This document shows, one piece after another, positions 42,777 through 52,113 of a DNA stretch of 64,000 bases. A program made the translations under genes and the position numbers. The stretch is taken from assembly GCA_910578105.1 (NCBI GenBank), contig CAJTPD010000008.1, positions 62,001-126,000 of the forward strand. Direction: 5' to 3'. Below the pieces are notes generated by a model. It was given only the letters and a program-made list of their open reading frames with translations, was not told the DNA's origin and did not search any database. This stretch comes from an uncultured Odoribacter sp. Lineage in GTDB: Bacteria; Bacteroidota; Bacteroidia; Bacteroidales; Marinifilaceae. Position 1 is the stretch's first letter. Each line of letters begins with the position of its first letter.

Positions 42777-42900
42777 CATTTTGTAAAAAATAATTGGATA
42801 TAATTCGTATATTTGTCGTCTGTTTAGACTGCCGGGAAACGCAATTTTTCTTTAAGTCTGAAAATAGCTAAGATAAAAGTTTACTTAAACAAAGTTTAAG

Positions 42901-43764
42901 ATGACGGGAATAAAAAAGAGAGTTACAGGCTCATATCTGGTATCGACGTTGAGTATTGCGTTAGTGCTGGTGGTGGTTGGTATTTTGGCGTTTATATTAC
43001 TGAATGCCCGGCAGATTTCCGATCATGTAAAGCAAAATATCGGTTTTTCCATTATTGTAAAAGATAATGTAAATGAGGCTGAGATTAAAAAAATGCAGAA
43101 GATTCTGGATACCAAGTCTTTTGTAGCTTCTTCCGTTTTTGTGAGTAAAGAAGAGGCTGCCACAGAATTTAAACAGGAACTGGGGGAAGATTTTGAGGAG
43201 GTCTTGGGATACAATCCTTTGCTTCCTTCCGTAGAAATTAAACTGAATCCGGTTTATGCCAATAATGATTCACTGGCTTTAATTGAAAAAAGCTTGTTGA
43301 AGAATGAGTTGGTACAGGAAGTTTCCTATCAAAAGTCGTTGGTACATATGATTAATGAGAATGTCCGCCGGATCAGTATTATTTTATTGATTGCCGGGGC
43401 GGCTCTTATGTTGATTTCTTTTACTTTGATTCGGAACACCATTCATTTGGCTGTTTATTCGCAGCGATTTCTTATTAAAACCATGCAATTGGTGGGGGCA
43501 AAGCCTTTTTTTATTTGTAAACCGTTTATTCAAAATAGTGTTTGGTTCGGTTTTTTTGGTAGTATGTTTGCTAATTTGATTTTATTGGCTGCTATCTATT
43601 TTTTGCAAAAAGAAGTCGGTGGTGTGGTCAATCTGATGAATAAAGAATTGATTATTGTGATGGTGGTTTTTGTGATGGTGTGCGGGATTTTGTTGTCCTT
43701 GTTCTCTTCTTGGATGTCGGTGACCAAATATTTGAATAAGGATGTGAATGACCTGTATGGTTGA
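42901..43764 (+). CDS. ftsX: Cell-division ABC transporter permease FtsX
   Basis: A 287-residue FtsX: N-terminal helix ('LSIALVLVVVGILAFILLNA'), an extracytoplasmic domain (about residues 40-150), then three helices. 'RRISIILLIAGAALMLISFTLIRNTIHLAVYSQRF' and 'TMQLVGAKPFFICKPFI' are FtsX hallmarks. With FtsE it controls peptidoglycan hydrolases at the septum; no ftsE is adjacent. It begins the ftsX-DUF3098-uppP-truB-queA cluster conserved in Bacteroidota. Confidence 0.93.
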   Translation: MTGIKKRVTGSYLVSTLSIALVLVVVGILAFILLNARQISDHVKQNIGFSIIVKDNVNEAEIKKMQKILDTKSFVASSVFVSKEEAATEFKQELGEDFEEVLGYNPLLPSVEIKLNPVYANNDSLALIEKSLLKNELVQEVSYQKSLVHMINENVRRISIILLIAGAALMLISFTLIRNTIHLAVYSQRFLIKTMQLVGAKPFFICKPFIQNSVWFGFFGSMFANLILLAAIYFLQKEVGGVVNLMNKELIIVMVVFVMVCGILLSLFSSWMSVTKYLNKDVNDLYG

Positions 43765-43832
43765 CAGAAGTAAAATAAGACAAGGGTAAGATACCGGGCA
43801 GATTGATATGGTACAAATAAAAATGATGTGAT

Positions 43833-44102
43833 ATGGCAGTGAAAAATAATTTGAAAGCTCCGGAAAAAAAGGTTGGTTTCCCTATCCCCGTGAGTAGTTA
43901 TAAGATGATTTTGATTGGTTTGGGAATTGTTTTACTGGGTTTTATATTGATGATGGGAGGAGGAAGTGATAGTCCGGATGAGTTTAATTATGATATTTTC
44001 AGTTTCCGTCGGATTACTTTAGCTCCGATTGTAGTATTGGGAGGTTTTGGCTTTGTTTTCTGGGCTATTATGCGCAAGCCCAAACAGGATAAAGAAAATT
44101 AA
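43833..44102 (+). CDS. DUF3098 family membrane protein
   Basis: An 89-residue protein with two membrane helices ('SYKMILIGLGIVLLGFILMMGGG' and 'APIVVLGGFGFVFWAIM') separated by 'FNYDIFSFRRITL', the DUF3098 pattern. It sits between ftsX and uppP, as in other Bacteroidota; role unknown. Confidence 0.9.
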   Translation: MAVKNNLKAPEKKVGFPIPVSSYKMILIGLGIVLLGFILMMGGGSDSPDEFNYDIFSFRRITLAPIVVLGGFGFVFWAIMRKPKQDKEN

Positions 44103-44115
44103 GAGGCAGGAGGTT

Positions 44116-44904
44116 ATGAGTTGGCTGGAAGCTTTAGTCCTTGGGGTGATTCAGGGATTGACTGAATTTTTGCCTGTGAGTAGTTCCGGGCATTTACAGA
44201 TTTTTAGTGCTATATTCGGTGTTCAGGGAGAAGAAAATCTGACTTTTGCTGTGGTTGTACATGCTGCTACAGTATGTAGTACCATTGTTGTGTTGCGTCG
44301 TGAGATTCTGGTTTTATTGAAAGGACTTTTTAATTTTTCCTGGAATCCGGAGACGATTTATATAGCCAAGATTGTTTTGTCTATGATTCCTGTTGCTGTG
44401 GTGGGATTGTTTTTTAAGGATTATGTGGAAAGAATCTTTGGTTCGGGTCTGATGATAGTCGGGATAGCTTTATTAATTACTGCTTGTTTACTGGCATTTG
44501 CTTATTATGCCCGTCCCCGGGAAAAGAAAGAAATTTCTTTCCGAGATGCTTTTCTGATCGGAATAGCTCAGGCATGTGCTGTGTTGCCGGGGCTTTCTCG
44601 TTCCGGTTCAACGATTGCTACCGGCATTTTATTGGGAAATAATAAAGAGAATGTGGCTAAATTTTCTTTTTTGATGGTTTTGGTTCCTATTTTAGGAGAA
44701 GCTTTTCTGGACCTGATGAAAGGTGGGTTTTCGGCAGCGGAAAGCGGTATTTCCGGTTTATCTCTGGCTGTTGGTTTCCTATCGGCTTTTCTTTCCGGAT
44801 ATATAGCTTGTAGCTGGATGCTGAATCTGGTGAAGAAGGGGAAACTAATTTGGTTTGCTGTATATTGTTTTGTCGTGGGAATTGTCATCTTGTTTGTTCA
44901 TTGA
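44116..44904 (+). CDS. uppP: Undecaprenyl-diphosphate phosphatase
   Basis: A 262-residue integral membrane enzyme. 'QGLTEFLPVSSSGHLQIFSA' and 'PGLSRSGSTIATGILLG' are the two UppP active-site motifs with Glu, Ser and Arg. It removes a phosphate from undecaprenyl diphosphate so the lipid carrier can be reused. ATG 44116 is chosen because AGGAGG lies 5 nt upstream, one of few strong ribosome sites in the window; the longer frame from 44047 overlaps DUF3098. Confidence 0.95.
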   Translation: MSWLEALVLGVIQGLTEFLPVSSSGHLQIFSAIFGVQGEENLTFAVVVHAATVCSTIVVLRREILVLLKGLFNFSWNPETIYIAKIVLSMIPVAVVGLFFKDYVERIFGSGLMIVGIALLITACLLAFAYYARPREKKEISFRDAFLIGIAQACAVLPGLSRSGSTIATGILLGNNKENVAKFSFLMVLVPILGEAFLDLMKGGFSAAESGISGLSLAVGFLSAFLSGYIACSWMLNLVKKGKLIWFAVYCFVVGIVILFVH

Positions 44905-44933
44905 ACAATAATTAAAAAGAAAATACAAATATT

Positions 44934-45641
44934 GTGTGTAAGATCCTGTATAAAGAAGATGGGAATTTTCAGGAGGGTGCTTTGATTTTAGTGGACAAGC
45001 CTTTGAGGTGGACCTCTTTTGATGTAGTGAATAAAATCCGTTGGTGTCTGAAAACTGTTTGCGGAAAGATAAAAGTAGGACATGCCGGGACCCTGGATCC
45101 TTTGGCTACAGGATTGGTGATCGTATGTACTGGCCGTTGGACTAAACAGATAGAGAGTTATATGGCGGAGGAGAAAGAGTATATAGCTACGATACGTTTC
45201 GGAGCGACAACTCCTTCATATGATTTGGAGACTGAGCCGGAAGGAAGTTTTTCTTATGCCCATATAGACTTGCCTTATCTTGAAGGAGTGCTGAAACAGT
45301 TCAAGGGGGTGATTTCGCAAGTTCCTCCGGTATATTCAGCAATCCGGGTGGACGGGGACCGGGCTTATAAAAAGGCCAGAAAAGGAACTGAAATAGAAAT
45401 GCCTGTTCGTGAAGTTGTGATAAAGGAGTTGGAAATTGAGGAATTGACTCTTCCGGAGGTTCGGTTGCGGATTGTATGCAGTAAGGGTACTTATATCCGT
45501 TCGTTGGCACATGATATCGGGAAGGCTTGCAACAGTGGTGCTTATCTGGCGGGCTTACGGCGTATCGGCAGCGGTGAATTCAGGGTTGAGGATGCCAATA
45601 AAATGGAAGATTTGGTTGCATTTCTGCAAACAAAATTGTAA
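44934..45641 (+). CDS. truB: tRNA pseudouridine(55) synthase TruB
   Basis: A 235-residue synthase starting with GTG. 'GALILVDKPLRWTSFDVVNKIR', 'GHAGTLDPLATGLVIVCTG' (catalytic Asp), 'PPVYSAIRVDGDRAYKKARKG' and 'CSKGTYIRSLAHDIG' are the family blocks. Converts U55 of tRNA to pseudouridine. Confidence 0.95.
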   Translation: MCKILYKEDGNFQEGALILVDKPLRWTSFDVVNKIRWCLKTVCGKIKVGHAGTLDPLATGLVIVCTGRWTKQIESYMAEEKEYIATIRFGATTPSYDLETEPEGSFSYAHIDLPYLEGVLKQFKGVISQVPPVYSAIRVDGDRAYKKARKGTEIEMPVREVVIKELEIEELTLPEVRLRIVCSKGTYIRSLAHDIGKACNSGAYLAGLRRIGSGEFRVEDANKMEDLVAFLQTKL

Positions 45642-45759
45642 CTTGCGCCGTTTTTATTGAAATTGGGGTATTTCCGTGTTTGAAGGAAGTATTCCTTTAT
45701 TTTGTTGGTCTGATTTTTATGTTAAAGTGTAAATTGTCTTTATTAATATAATACACGAA

Positions 45760-46809
45760 ATGAAATTATCCAAGTTCAGGTATAAGTTGCCTCCCGAGTT
45801 AATTGCTCAGCATCCTGCAAAAAACAGGGATGAATGTCGTTTGATGGTGCTGAATCGGAAAACAGGAGAGATTGAACATAAGACTTTTAAGGATATTATA
45901 GAGTATTTTAACGAGAAGGATGTTTTTGTATTTAATGATACGAAAGTATTTCCTGCTCGTCTTTATGGGAATAAGGAAAAGACCGGAGCGGAGATAGAGG
46001 TGTTTTTGCTGCGGGAGCTGAACCGGGATTTGCGTATCTGGGATGTTTTGGTTGACCCGGCCCGGAAAATCCGGATTGGAAATAAGTTATATTTCGGAGA
46101 AGATGACAGTCTGGTGGCTGAGGTAATTGACAATACGACTTCCCGGGGACGTACTTTGCGTTTTTTGTATGATGGCGATTATGATGAATTTAAAAAATTA
46201 CTTTACGGACTGGGGGAAACTCCTCTGCCCCGGAGTATTGTCCGGAAAGTTGAGCCGGAAGACGAGGAACGCTATCAAACTATTTTTGCCCAGAATGAGG
46301 GTGCTGTGGCTGCACCGACTGCGGGATTGCATTTCAGCCGGGAGTTGATGAAGCGGATGGAAATCAAAGGAATAGATTTTGCTTATATAACTTTGCATGT
46401 AGGATTGGGAAATTTCCGGGAAGTGGATGTGGAGGATTTGACCAAACATAAGATGGATTCGGAGCAGATTATTGTAGGTCCGGAAACGGTGAAGGCGGTG
46501 AATGCTGCCAAAGATGAAAAACATAAGATTTGTGCTGTCGGAACAACAGTTGTGAGAACATTGGAAAGTTGTGTAACTACGAAAGGCCGGCTTACAGAAT
46601 ATGAAGGTTGGACAAATAAGTTTATTTTCCCGCCTTATGAATTTAGTGTGCCGGATGCATTTATTTCCAATTTTCATTTGCCGTATTCTACCTTATTGAT
46701 GATGGTGGCTGCTTTTGGAGGTTATGACCAGGTAATGAAAGCTTATGAAGTGGCTGTAAAAGAAAAATATCAGTTTGGTACTTATGGAGATGCTATGCTG
46801 ATTATATAA
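45760..46809 (+). CDS. queA: S-adenosylmethionine:tRNA ribosyltransferase-isomerase QueA
   Basis: A 349-residue QueA. 'KYKLPPELIAQHPAKNRDECRLMV'-type opening, 'VFVFNDTKVFPARL', 'EEYRYQTIFA'-like region 'DEERYQTIFAQNEGAVAAPTAGLHF', 'ITLHVGLGNFREVDVEDLTKHKMDSE' and 'NFHLPYSTLLMMVAAFGGY' are diagnostic. Adds the epoxycyclopentane to 7-aminomethyl-7-deazaguanine in tRNA, the step before queuosine. 118 nt after truB. Confidence 0.95.
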   Translation: MKLSKFRYKLPPELIAQHPAKNRDECRLMVLNRKTGEIEHKTFKDIIEYFNEKDVFVFNDTKVFPARLYGNKEKTGAEIEVFLLRELNRDLRIWDVLVDPARKIRIGNKLYFGEDDSLVAEVIDNTTSRGRTLRFLYDGDYDEFKKLLYGLGETPLPRSIVRKVEPEDEERYQTIFAQNEGAVAAPTAGLHFSRELMKRMEIKGIDFAYITLHVGLGNFREVDVEDLTKHKMDSEQIIVGPETVKAVNAAKDEKHKICAVGTTVVRTLESCVTTKGRLTEYEGWTNKFIFPPYEFSVPDAFISNFHLPYSTLLMMVAAFGGYDQVMKAYEVAVKEKYQFGTYGDAMLII

Positions 46810-46840
46810 TTCAGAGCCTGAATGAGGAATCTGATTAATG

Positions 46841-46885
46841 ACAGGTTATAGGTTTGGAAGATGAATCTGTAACCTGTTGTTGTTT
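46841..46885 (+). terminator. Terminator of the ftsX-queA cluster
   Basis: ACAGGTTATAG pairs with CTGTAACCTGT (11 bp with G-U at one position), then TGTTGTTTT. It lies 31 nt after the queA stop. Confidence 0.75.
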
Positions 46886-46983
46886 TATCTTTATGGGGAG
46901 AGGGAGAATAACTTTGGGGATGTAAGGAACGTAGAATAAATTTGTTGATGTGTAAGTTATTCATTATTTAAACTGGTATTGCA

Positions 46984-47784
46984 ATGAGAACAAGTGGATG
47001 GATTTTGTTAGCCGGGGTCATTTTATTACTGGTACAATGTGCAACAGTACCTGTGACCGGGCGTAAATAGTTGCTCATTATGCCTGAAAGCGAAATGATG
47101 GCAATGAGTCTGACTTCTTATAATGATTTCCTGAAAGAAAATAAATTGTCTGCCAATGCGATAGCAGTCAGGCAGGTGAAAGAAGTGGGGGAGAAAATAG
47201 CCCGTGCTGTGGAATCTTATCTCGTTTCGCAGGGTATGGAGGCTTTGATAAAAGATTACAAATGGGAGTTTAACCTGGTGCAGAGCAAGGAAGTAAATGC
47301 CTGGTGTATGCCTGGAGGGAAGGTGGTTGTTTATGAGGCAATTTTGCCTGTTTGTAAAAATGCGGACGGGTTGGCTGTGGTGATGGGACATGAGATAGCC
47401 CATGCCATTGCACGGCATGGTAACGAAAGAATGAGCCAGCAGATGGTAGTTCAGGCAGGAAGTGCTGCTGCTGCCTATGCTTTCAAGGATAAACCGCAGC
47501 AGACTCAGGCTCTTTGGAGTGCTGCTATTGGTTTAGGGGCTAATTATGGAATAATGCTTCCTTTTTCGCGGAAACATGAATTGGAAGCCGATAAACTGGG
47601 ATTGATTTTTATGGCTATTGCCGGTTATAATCCGGAGGAGGCAATTCCGTTCTGGACCCGGATGGCGGCTTCTGCAGGTTCGGGGCAGAAACCACCTGAG
47701 TTTATGTCTACTCATCCTTCGGATGAGCATCGGATTGAAGAAATCAGGACCTTATTACCTGAGGTCATGAAATATAAAAAGTGA
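46984..47784 (+). pseudogene. M48 family metalloprotease lipoprotein with in-frame TAG
   Basis: From ATG 46984 the frame reads a lipoprotein signal ('GWILLAGVILLLVQC') and 'ATVPVTGRK', then TAG at 47068-47070, then 'LLIMPESEMMAMSL' and on to 'VMKYKK'. Relatives carry Gln at this point, so a CAG-to-TAG change is likely. The rest is intact: 'MGHEIAHAIARHGNERM' is the HExxH zinc site, 'ELEADKLGL' the third ligand, and 'STHPSDEHRIEEI' the family's C-terminal motif. Restart at ATG 47080 would give a protein without signal peptide. Either inactivated or an error in the read. Confidence 0.85.
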
Positions 47785-47793
47785 TGTTAAATT

Positions 47794-49557
47794 ATGAAAG
47801 AGTATTATTGGATTATTGTTTTATTGTGTTGTGCTTTATCGGGTGTGGTTCAGGCACAACCGGGTAATTTTTGTCAGGATTTTGAGGAATTGACTGATAC
47901 GAAGCCTGTTGATCGGGAAAGATGGAAATTTTGTAAACGTCCTTATAACAGTGCCTGGGGAACTACGGATGTGCGTTATAGTAAGACGAATGTACCCGAT
48001 GTGGATGTGAGAGACCGGAAATGGGAAGGCCAGGTGTGGAGAGGGGAGCGGATTAATGCTTTGGCTTTGCTTTGGACCACCAGAGATTGCAAAGATGTCG
48101 GGATTGAGGTCAGTGACCTGAAAGGTCCCGGAGGCGATGTTATTCCGGCTTCAGCTATCCGGACACATTTTGTCCGTTATGTGATGACTGATGAATTGAA
48201 TAAGGATAAACGGGGGGCTTGTGGTTACCGTCCGGACCATACGGTATTTGATTCTTCTGTTGTTGCTGATATTCTGGATGTGAAACCTTTACATGATATT
48301 AATGCCTTTCATACCCAACCGGTGTGGGTAAATATCTGGACTCCTGCTGATGTGAGGAGTGGGGTATACCGGGGAAAGTTGAGTTTTAAGAGTAAAGAAG
48401 GGAAATTTGCTCCTTTGGACATAGAATTGAAAGTAAGTGAACGGACATTGCCTGTTCCTCAGGAATGGGCATTCTGGTTGGATTTGTGGCAGAATCCTTA
48501 TGCTGTGGCGCGTTATTATCAGGTCCCTTTGTGGAGTGCAGAACATTTCGAAGCTATGCGCCCGATTTTAAAACAGTTGGCGGATGCGGGGCAAAAGTGC
48601 ATCACGACTTCCATTATGCATCATCCTTGGGGCGGTCAGACGGAAGACCCTTTTGAATCTATGGTGATGCGTGTGAAAAAATTAGATGGCAGTTGGGAAT
48701 ATGATTATGCTGTATTTGATAAGTGGGTGGAATTTGTGATGTCTATGGGGATAGACCGGGAAATAAATTGTTATTCGATGATACCCTGGAAATTGTCATT
48801 CCGTTATTATGACCAGGCTTCCGATGGAATGAAGTTCGTTGATGCTAAGGTGGGGACTCCGGAATACCGTGATTTTTGGTTTCCTTTTTTGGTAGATTTT
48901 GCCCGGCATTTGAAAGAAAAGGGTTGGTTTGAAATTACTACCATTGCTATGGATGAGCGTCCGATGGACCAGATGCAGAAGGCAATTGCTCTGATTCATG
49001 AGGCAGAACCTGATTTTAAGGTTGCTTTAGCGGGCAATTATCATGAACAGATAGAAAAAGAGATTGCTGATTATTGCATTGCTTCCCGCCAGCTTTTTCC
49101 GGCAAAGGTATTGGCAGAACGGAGAGCCTTGGGGAAGAAGAGTACGGTTTATACCTGTTGTTCTGAGGCTTATCCGAATATATTTACCTTTTCACCTCCT
49201 GCCGAGGCGGCCTGGCATGCTTGGTATGCTGCTGCTGCCGATTTTGACGGTTATTTGCGCTGGGCTTTTAACAGTTGGGTGAAGGACCCGTTGCGGGATT
49301 CCCGTTTCCGGGCGTTTGGTGCCGGAGATTGTTATCAGATTTATCCGGGCGGACGCTCCTCTGTCCGTTTTGAACGTTTGGTGGAAGGTATTCAGGATTA
49401 TGAAAAAGTCCGCATATTGAGGGAGGAATTGAAGAATCAGCCGGAAAAGATTCAGCTTTTGAATGAGACGTTGAAGATGTTTGAAATAGGACGCTTGGCG
49501 GAAGAGCCTGCAGCTGATATGGTGAATAAGGCCCGGGAAGTTATTAATGGATTTTGA
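47794..49557 (+). CDS. GH123-type (DUF4091) glycoside hydrolase-like protein
   Basis: A 587-residue exported protein, signal peptide ending 'GVVQAQ'. The N-terminal beta domain precedes a (beta/alpha)8 barrel from about residue 215. 'YRGKLSFKSKEGKFAPLDIELKV', 'MDLWQNP'-like 'WLDLWQNPYAVARYYQV', 'TIAMDERPMDQM' (the acid Asp-Glu pair of GH123-type enzymes) and 'DGYLRWAFNSWVKDPLRDSRF' match the DUF4091/GH123 catalytic family. Likely exo-acting on N-acetylhexosamine-containing glycans, not proven. It starts 9 nt after the broken M48 gene. Confidence 0.85.
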   Translation: MKEYYWIIVLLCCALSGVVQAQPGNFCQDFEELTDTKPVDRERWKFCKRPYNSAWGTTDVRYSKTNVPDVDVRDRKWEGQVWRGERINALALLWTTRDCKDVGIEVSDLKGPGGDVIPASAIRTHFVRYVMTDELNKDKRGACGYRPDHTVFDSSVVADILDVKPLHDINAFHTQPVWVNIWTPADVRSGVYRGKLSFKSKEGKFAPLDIELKVSERTLPVPQEWAFWLDLWQNPYAVARYYQVPLWSAEHFEAMRPILKQLADAGQKCITTSIMHHPWGGQTEDPFESMVMRVKKLDGSWEYDYAVFDKWVEFVMSMGIDREINCYSMIPWKLSFRYYDQASDGMKFVDAKVGTPEYRDFWFPFLVDFARHLKEKGWFEITTIAMDERPMDQMQKAIALIHEAEPDFKVALAGNYHEQIEKEIADYCIASRQLFPAKVLAERRALGKKSTVYTCCSEAYPNIFTFSPPAEAAWHAWYAAAADFDGYLRWAFNSWVKDPLRDSRFRAFGAGDCYQIYPGGRSSVRFERLVEGIQDYEKVRILREELKNQPEKIQLLNETLKMFEIGRLAEEPAADMVNKAREVINGF

Positions 49558-49577
49558 CGGAGGCGGAGGATGGATAT

Positions 49578-49610
49578 AAAAAAAAGAGTCGTAAAAACGA
49601 CTCTTTTTTT
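49578..49610. terminator. Bidirectional terminator between GH123-type gene and alpha-oxoamine synthase
   Basis: AAAAAAGAGTCG and CGACTCTTTTTT form a 12-bp stem with a 6-nt loop and A/T runs on both sides. It serves the convergent genes on both strands. Confidence 0.92.
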
Positions 49611-49623
49611 ATTCAGACAGGGA

Positions 49624-50874
49624 TTATAATTTGCTGGCGTCAACTAATATTTCTTTGTTGTATTCGCCCCGTGCTAATTTATCCGCTACGTTTTTGAATG
49701 CGTTGATGGTGTAGTGTACGTCTTCCATGGTATGTTCTGCAGTCGGAATCAGACGCAGCAACAATTGACCTTTCGGGATTACCGGGTAAACCACGATAGA
49801 ACAGAACAGGTTGTAATTTTCACGGAGGTCAAATACCACTTGCATGCCTTCTGCAACACTTCCGGACAGATACACCGGGGTAACCATGGAGTTGGTAATG
49901 CCGATGTTCATACCATCTGCTTTCAGTCCTTCTTGTAATGCATGTGCGATTTTCCAGAGTTTTTCGCGTCTTTCCGGTTGGGATTTCAGCATTTCCAGAC
50001 GTTTGATAGCCCCTTCTACCATAGGCATGGTCAGTGATTTTGCAAACATCTGTGAACGCATGGTATAACGCAGTGACATGCAAACTTCTTCGTCGGTGGC
50101 AACGAAAGCACCAAATCCGGCCATTGCTTTGGCGAAAGTTCCGAAGTAAAGGTCTACTTTGTCCTGTACGCCAAAGTGTTCACCGGTACCTGCGCCTGTC
50201 GGTCCCATAGTTCCGAATCCGTGGGCATCGTCGACGAGCAGACGGAAATTGAATTCTGATTTCAGGGCAGTGATTTCATCCAGTTTGCCTAAGTCTCCGG
50301 CCATACCGAATACACCTTCTGTAATTACCAGGATACCGCCGCCTGTGGTTTCTACATATTTGGTAGCATGTTCGAGTTGTTTGCGAAGGCTTGCCATGTC
50401 GTTGTGAACATAAACATAACGTTTTGCCGGAGACAGGCGGAGACCGTCCATGATGCAGGCATGTGATTCTGCATCATATACAATACAATCGAAACGCGAG
50501 GTTAAAGAATCAATGATTGAAATCATACCCTGATAACCAAAGTTAACCAGGAATGCATCCGGTTTGTGTACGAATTCGGCTAATTGAGATTCCAGATATT
50601 CATGACGGGAAGTCTGACCGCTCATCATCCGGGCTCCCATCGGGTAAGCCAGGCCCCATTTCTGAGCTGCTTCGGCATCTGCTTTGCGTACTTCCGGGTC
50701 GTTTGCCAGACCAATGTAGTTGTTCAGGCTCCAGTTTAACACTTCTTTGCCACGGAACATCATCCGGGGACCAATTTCTCCCTCTAATTTGGGAAATGCA
50801 AAATAGCCGTGTGCTTCTTTGGCATACTGGCCAATGTTACCTCTTTGTTTTTTTACTCTTTCAAAAATGTCCAC
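49624..50874 (-). CDS. Alpha-oxoamine synthase family enzyme (serine palmitoyltransferase or cysteate acyltransferase type)
   Basis: A 416-residue PLP enzyme. 'NNYIGLANDPEVRKADAEAA', 'GARMMSGQTSRHEYLESQLA', 'DAESHACIMDGLRLS' (His stacking on PLP), 'LVDDAHGFGTMGPTGAGTGEH' and 'FGTFAKAMAGFGAFVA' (PLP Lys) are the family's blocks. It joins an amino acid and acyl-CoA with loss of CO2. In Bacteroidota, members start sphingolipids (with Ser) or sulfonolipids (with cysteate); 2-amino-3-ketobutyrate ligase is another option. Which one is not decided by the sequence seen here. Single gene with promoter at 50918. Confidence 0.88.
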   Translation of the reverse strand: MDIFERVKKQRGNIGQYAKEAHGYFAFPKLEGEIGPRMMFRGKEVLNWSLNNYIGLANDPEVRKADAEAAQKWGLAYPMGARMMSGQTSRHEYLESQLAEFVHKPDAFLVNFGYQGMISIIDSLTSRFDCIVYDAESHACIMDGLRLSPAKRYVYVHNDMASLRKQLEHATKYVETTGGGILVITEGVFGMAGDLGKLDEITALKSEFNFRLLVDDAHGFGTMGPTGAGTGEHFGVQDKVDLYFGTFAKAMAGFGAFVATDEEVCMSLRYTMRSQMFAKSLTMPMVEGAIKRLEMLKSQPERREKLWKIAHALQEGLKADGMNIGITNSMVTPVYLSGSVAEGMQVVFDLRENYNLFCSIVVYPVIPKGQLLLRLIPTAEHTMEDVHYTINAFKNVADKLARGEYNKEILVDASKL

Positions 50875-50917
50875 GTCGATAGTATTTTGAAAATTTGTAT
50901 CTTCTGATTTAACCTGA

Positions 50918-50950
50918 CAAAGGTAGTAAAATAAGGTAAAAAAGTAAGAA
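50918..50950 (-). promoter_or_regulatory. T-tract promoter of the alpha-oxoamine synthase gene
   Basis: On the minus strand TACCTTTG (50925-50918) is an exact -7 match preceded by TTACTTTTTTACC-like pyrimidine sequence and no -33 TTG. It is 44 nt before the start codon. The rest of 50950-51101 shows nothing else. Confidence 0.5.
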
Positions 50951-51101
50951 TGAAACGGCTAAAAATTAGAATATTGGGTATAAGTACTTAGGGAAGGACA
51001 GGTTCAAGTGCCGGAAGATTGGGGAAAAAACAGAATGTAAAAAAGAGTTTTATCTATTAATAATTCTGAAACATGACGATGAATGTAAAGTTTTTATTTG
51101 A

Positions 51102-51136
51102 TACTTTTTACTTTTTACTTTTTTCATCTATCTTTG
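51102..51136 (+). promoter_or_regulatory. T-tract promoter of bamD
   Basis: A TTTTTAC-repeat tract followed by TATCTTTG at 51129-51136. Start codon 125 nt later; the leader has a small AAAGCAT / ATGCTTT hairpin at 51148-51173. Confidence 0.5.
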
Positions 51137-51260
51137 CATGATGTAAAAAAGCATTTTTAATAAAGGATGCTTTGAGCAGAAAGTCGAAGGAGATAATGAC
51201 TGCCGGCAGATGGGTAAACAACAGAGACTATATAAGGATGATTACAAAAGCGTTCATTGT

Positions 51261-52061
51261 ATGAAGAAATTTTTGGTTTTTTTACTGGTAGTTGTTTTGC
51301 TGGCTTCTTGCGGGGAATATCAGAAGTTGTTGAAAAGTGAAGACTATCAGTTGATTTATAAGAAGGCAATTGAATATTATAATAAGGGCGATTACCAGCG
51401 TGCCCAGAATTTGCTGGAGGGTATCCGGACGGTATTCAGCGGAACAAGTAAGGCGCAGAATATTGCTTACTACCGTGCTTTTTGTAGTTATAATCTGAGA
51501 GATTATGAGATTGCCGCCAGTTTATTCCGGCAATTTATCAAGACTTATCCGGAAAGTTCATTTGCCGAAGAATGCCTTTTTATGGTAGGTTTTTGTGATT
51601 ACAAGGCTTCTCCCAAGCCTCGTCTGGACCAGCAGGTGACAGATAAGGCGTTGGCTGAATTTCAGTTGTACCTGAATCGGTATCCGAATAGTACACGGAA
51701 AGAAAAAATCAATGGCTATATGGATGAAATGAGGGATAAACTTTCTTATAAAGCTTACCTGAGTGCCAAGAATTATTTCCAGCGTGAATATTATAAATCG
51801 GCGGCTATCAGTTTGCAAAATTGTCTGAAAGATTTTCCGGGTTCAAAATACCGGGAGGAAGTGATGTATATGCTGTTTGTTTCCAAATACGAAATGGCAG
51901 TGAATAGTGTGGAGGAAAAAAAACTGGAACGTTATAATAATGCTCAGGAAGAGTATTATTATTTTGCAGATGAATATCCGAATAGTAAATATGCGGATGA
52001 CATAGAGAAAAAGTATGAGGCAATCAACCGTTTTCTGGAAGATTACAAATATGAGGAGTAA
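51261..52061 (+). CDS. bamD: Outer-membrane assembly lipoprotein BamD
   Basis: A 266-residue lipoprotein: ATG 51261 gives signal 'FLVFLLVVVLLASC' with lipobox 'LLASC'. Five TPR-like helix pairs follow, seen in 'AIEYYNKGDYQRAQNLLEGI', 'FRQFIKTYPESSFAEECLFMVG', 'FQLYLNRYPNSTRKEKIN', 'NYFQREYYKSAAISLQNC', 'EYYYFADEYPNSKYADDIEKKY'. BamD is the essential lipoprotein of the BAM complex that inserts outer-membrane barrels. It leads bamD-rpoZ-coaBC, the usual Bacteroidota order. Confidence 0.93.
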   Translation: MKKFLVFLLVVVLLASCGEYQKLLKSEDYQLIYKKAIEYYNKGDYQRAQNLLEGIRTVFSGTSKAQNIAYYRAFCSYNLRDYEIAASLFRQFIKTYPESSFAEECLFMVGFCDYKASPKPRLDQQVTDKALAEFQLYLNRYPNSTRKEKINGYMDEMRDKLSYKAYLSAKNYFQREYYKSAAISLQNCLKDFPGSKYREEVMYMLFVSKYEMAVNSVEEKKLERYNNAQEEYYYFADEYPNSKYADDIEKKYEAINRFLEDYKYEE

Positions 52062-52113
52062 TCCGGAAAATGTTTTTTATGGGAAAAAATCAATTTAAAC
52101 AAGAATAATCGAT

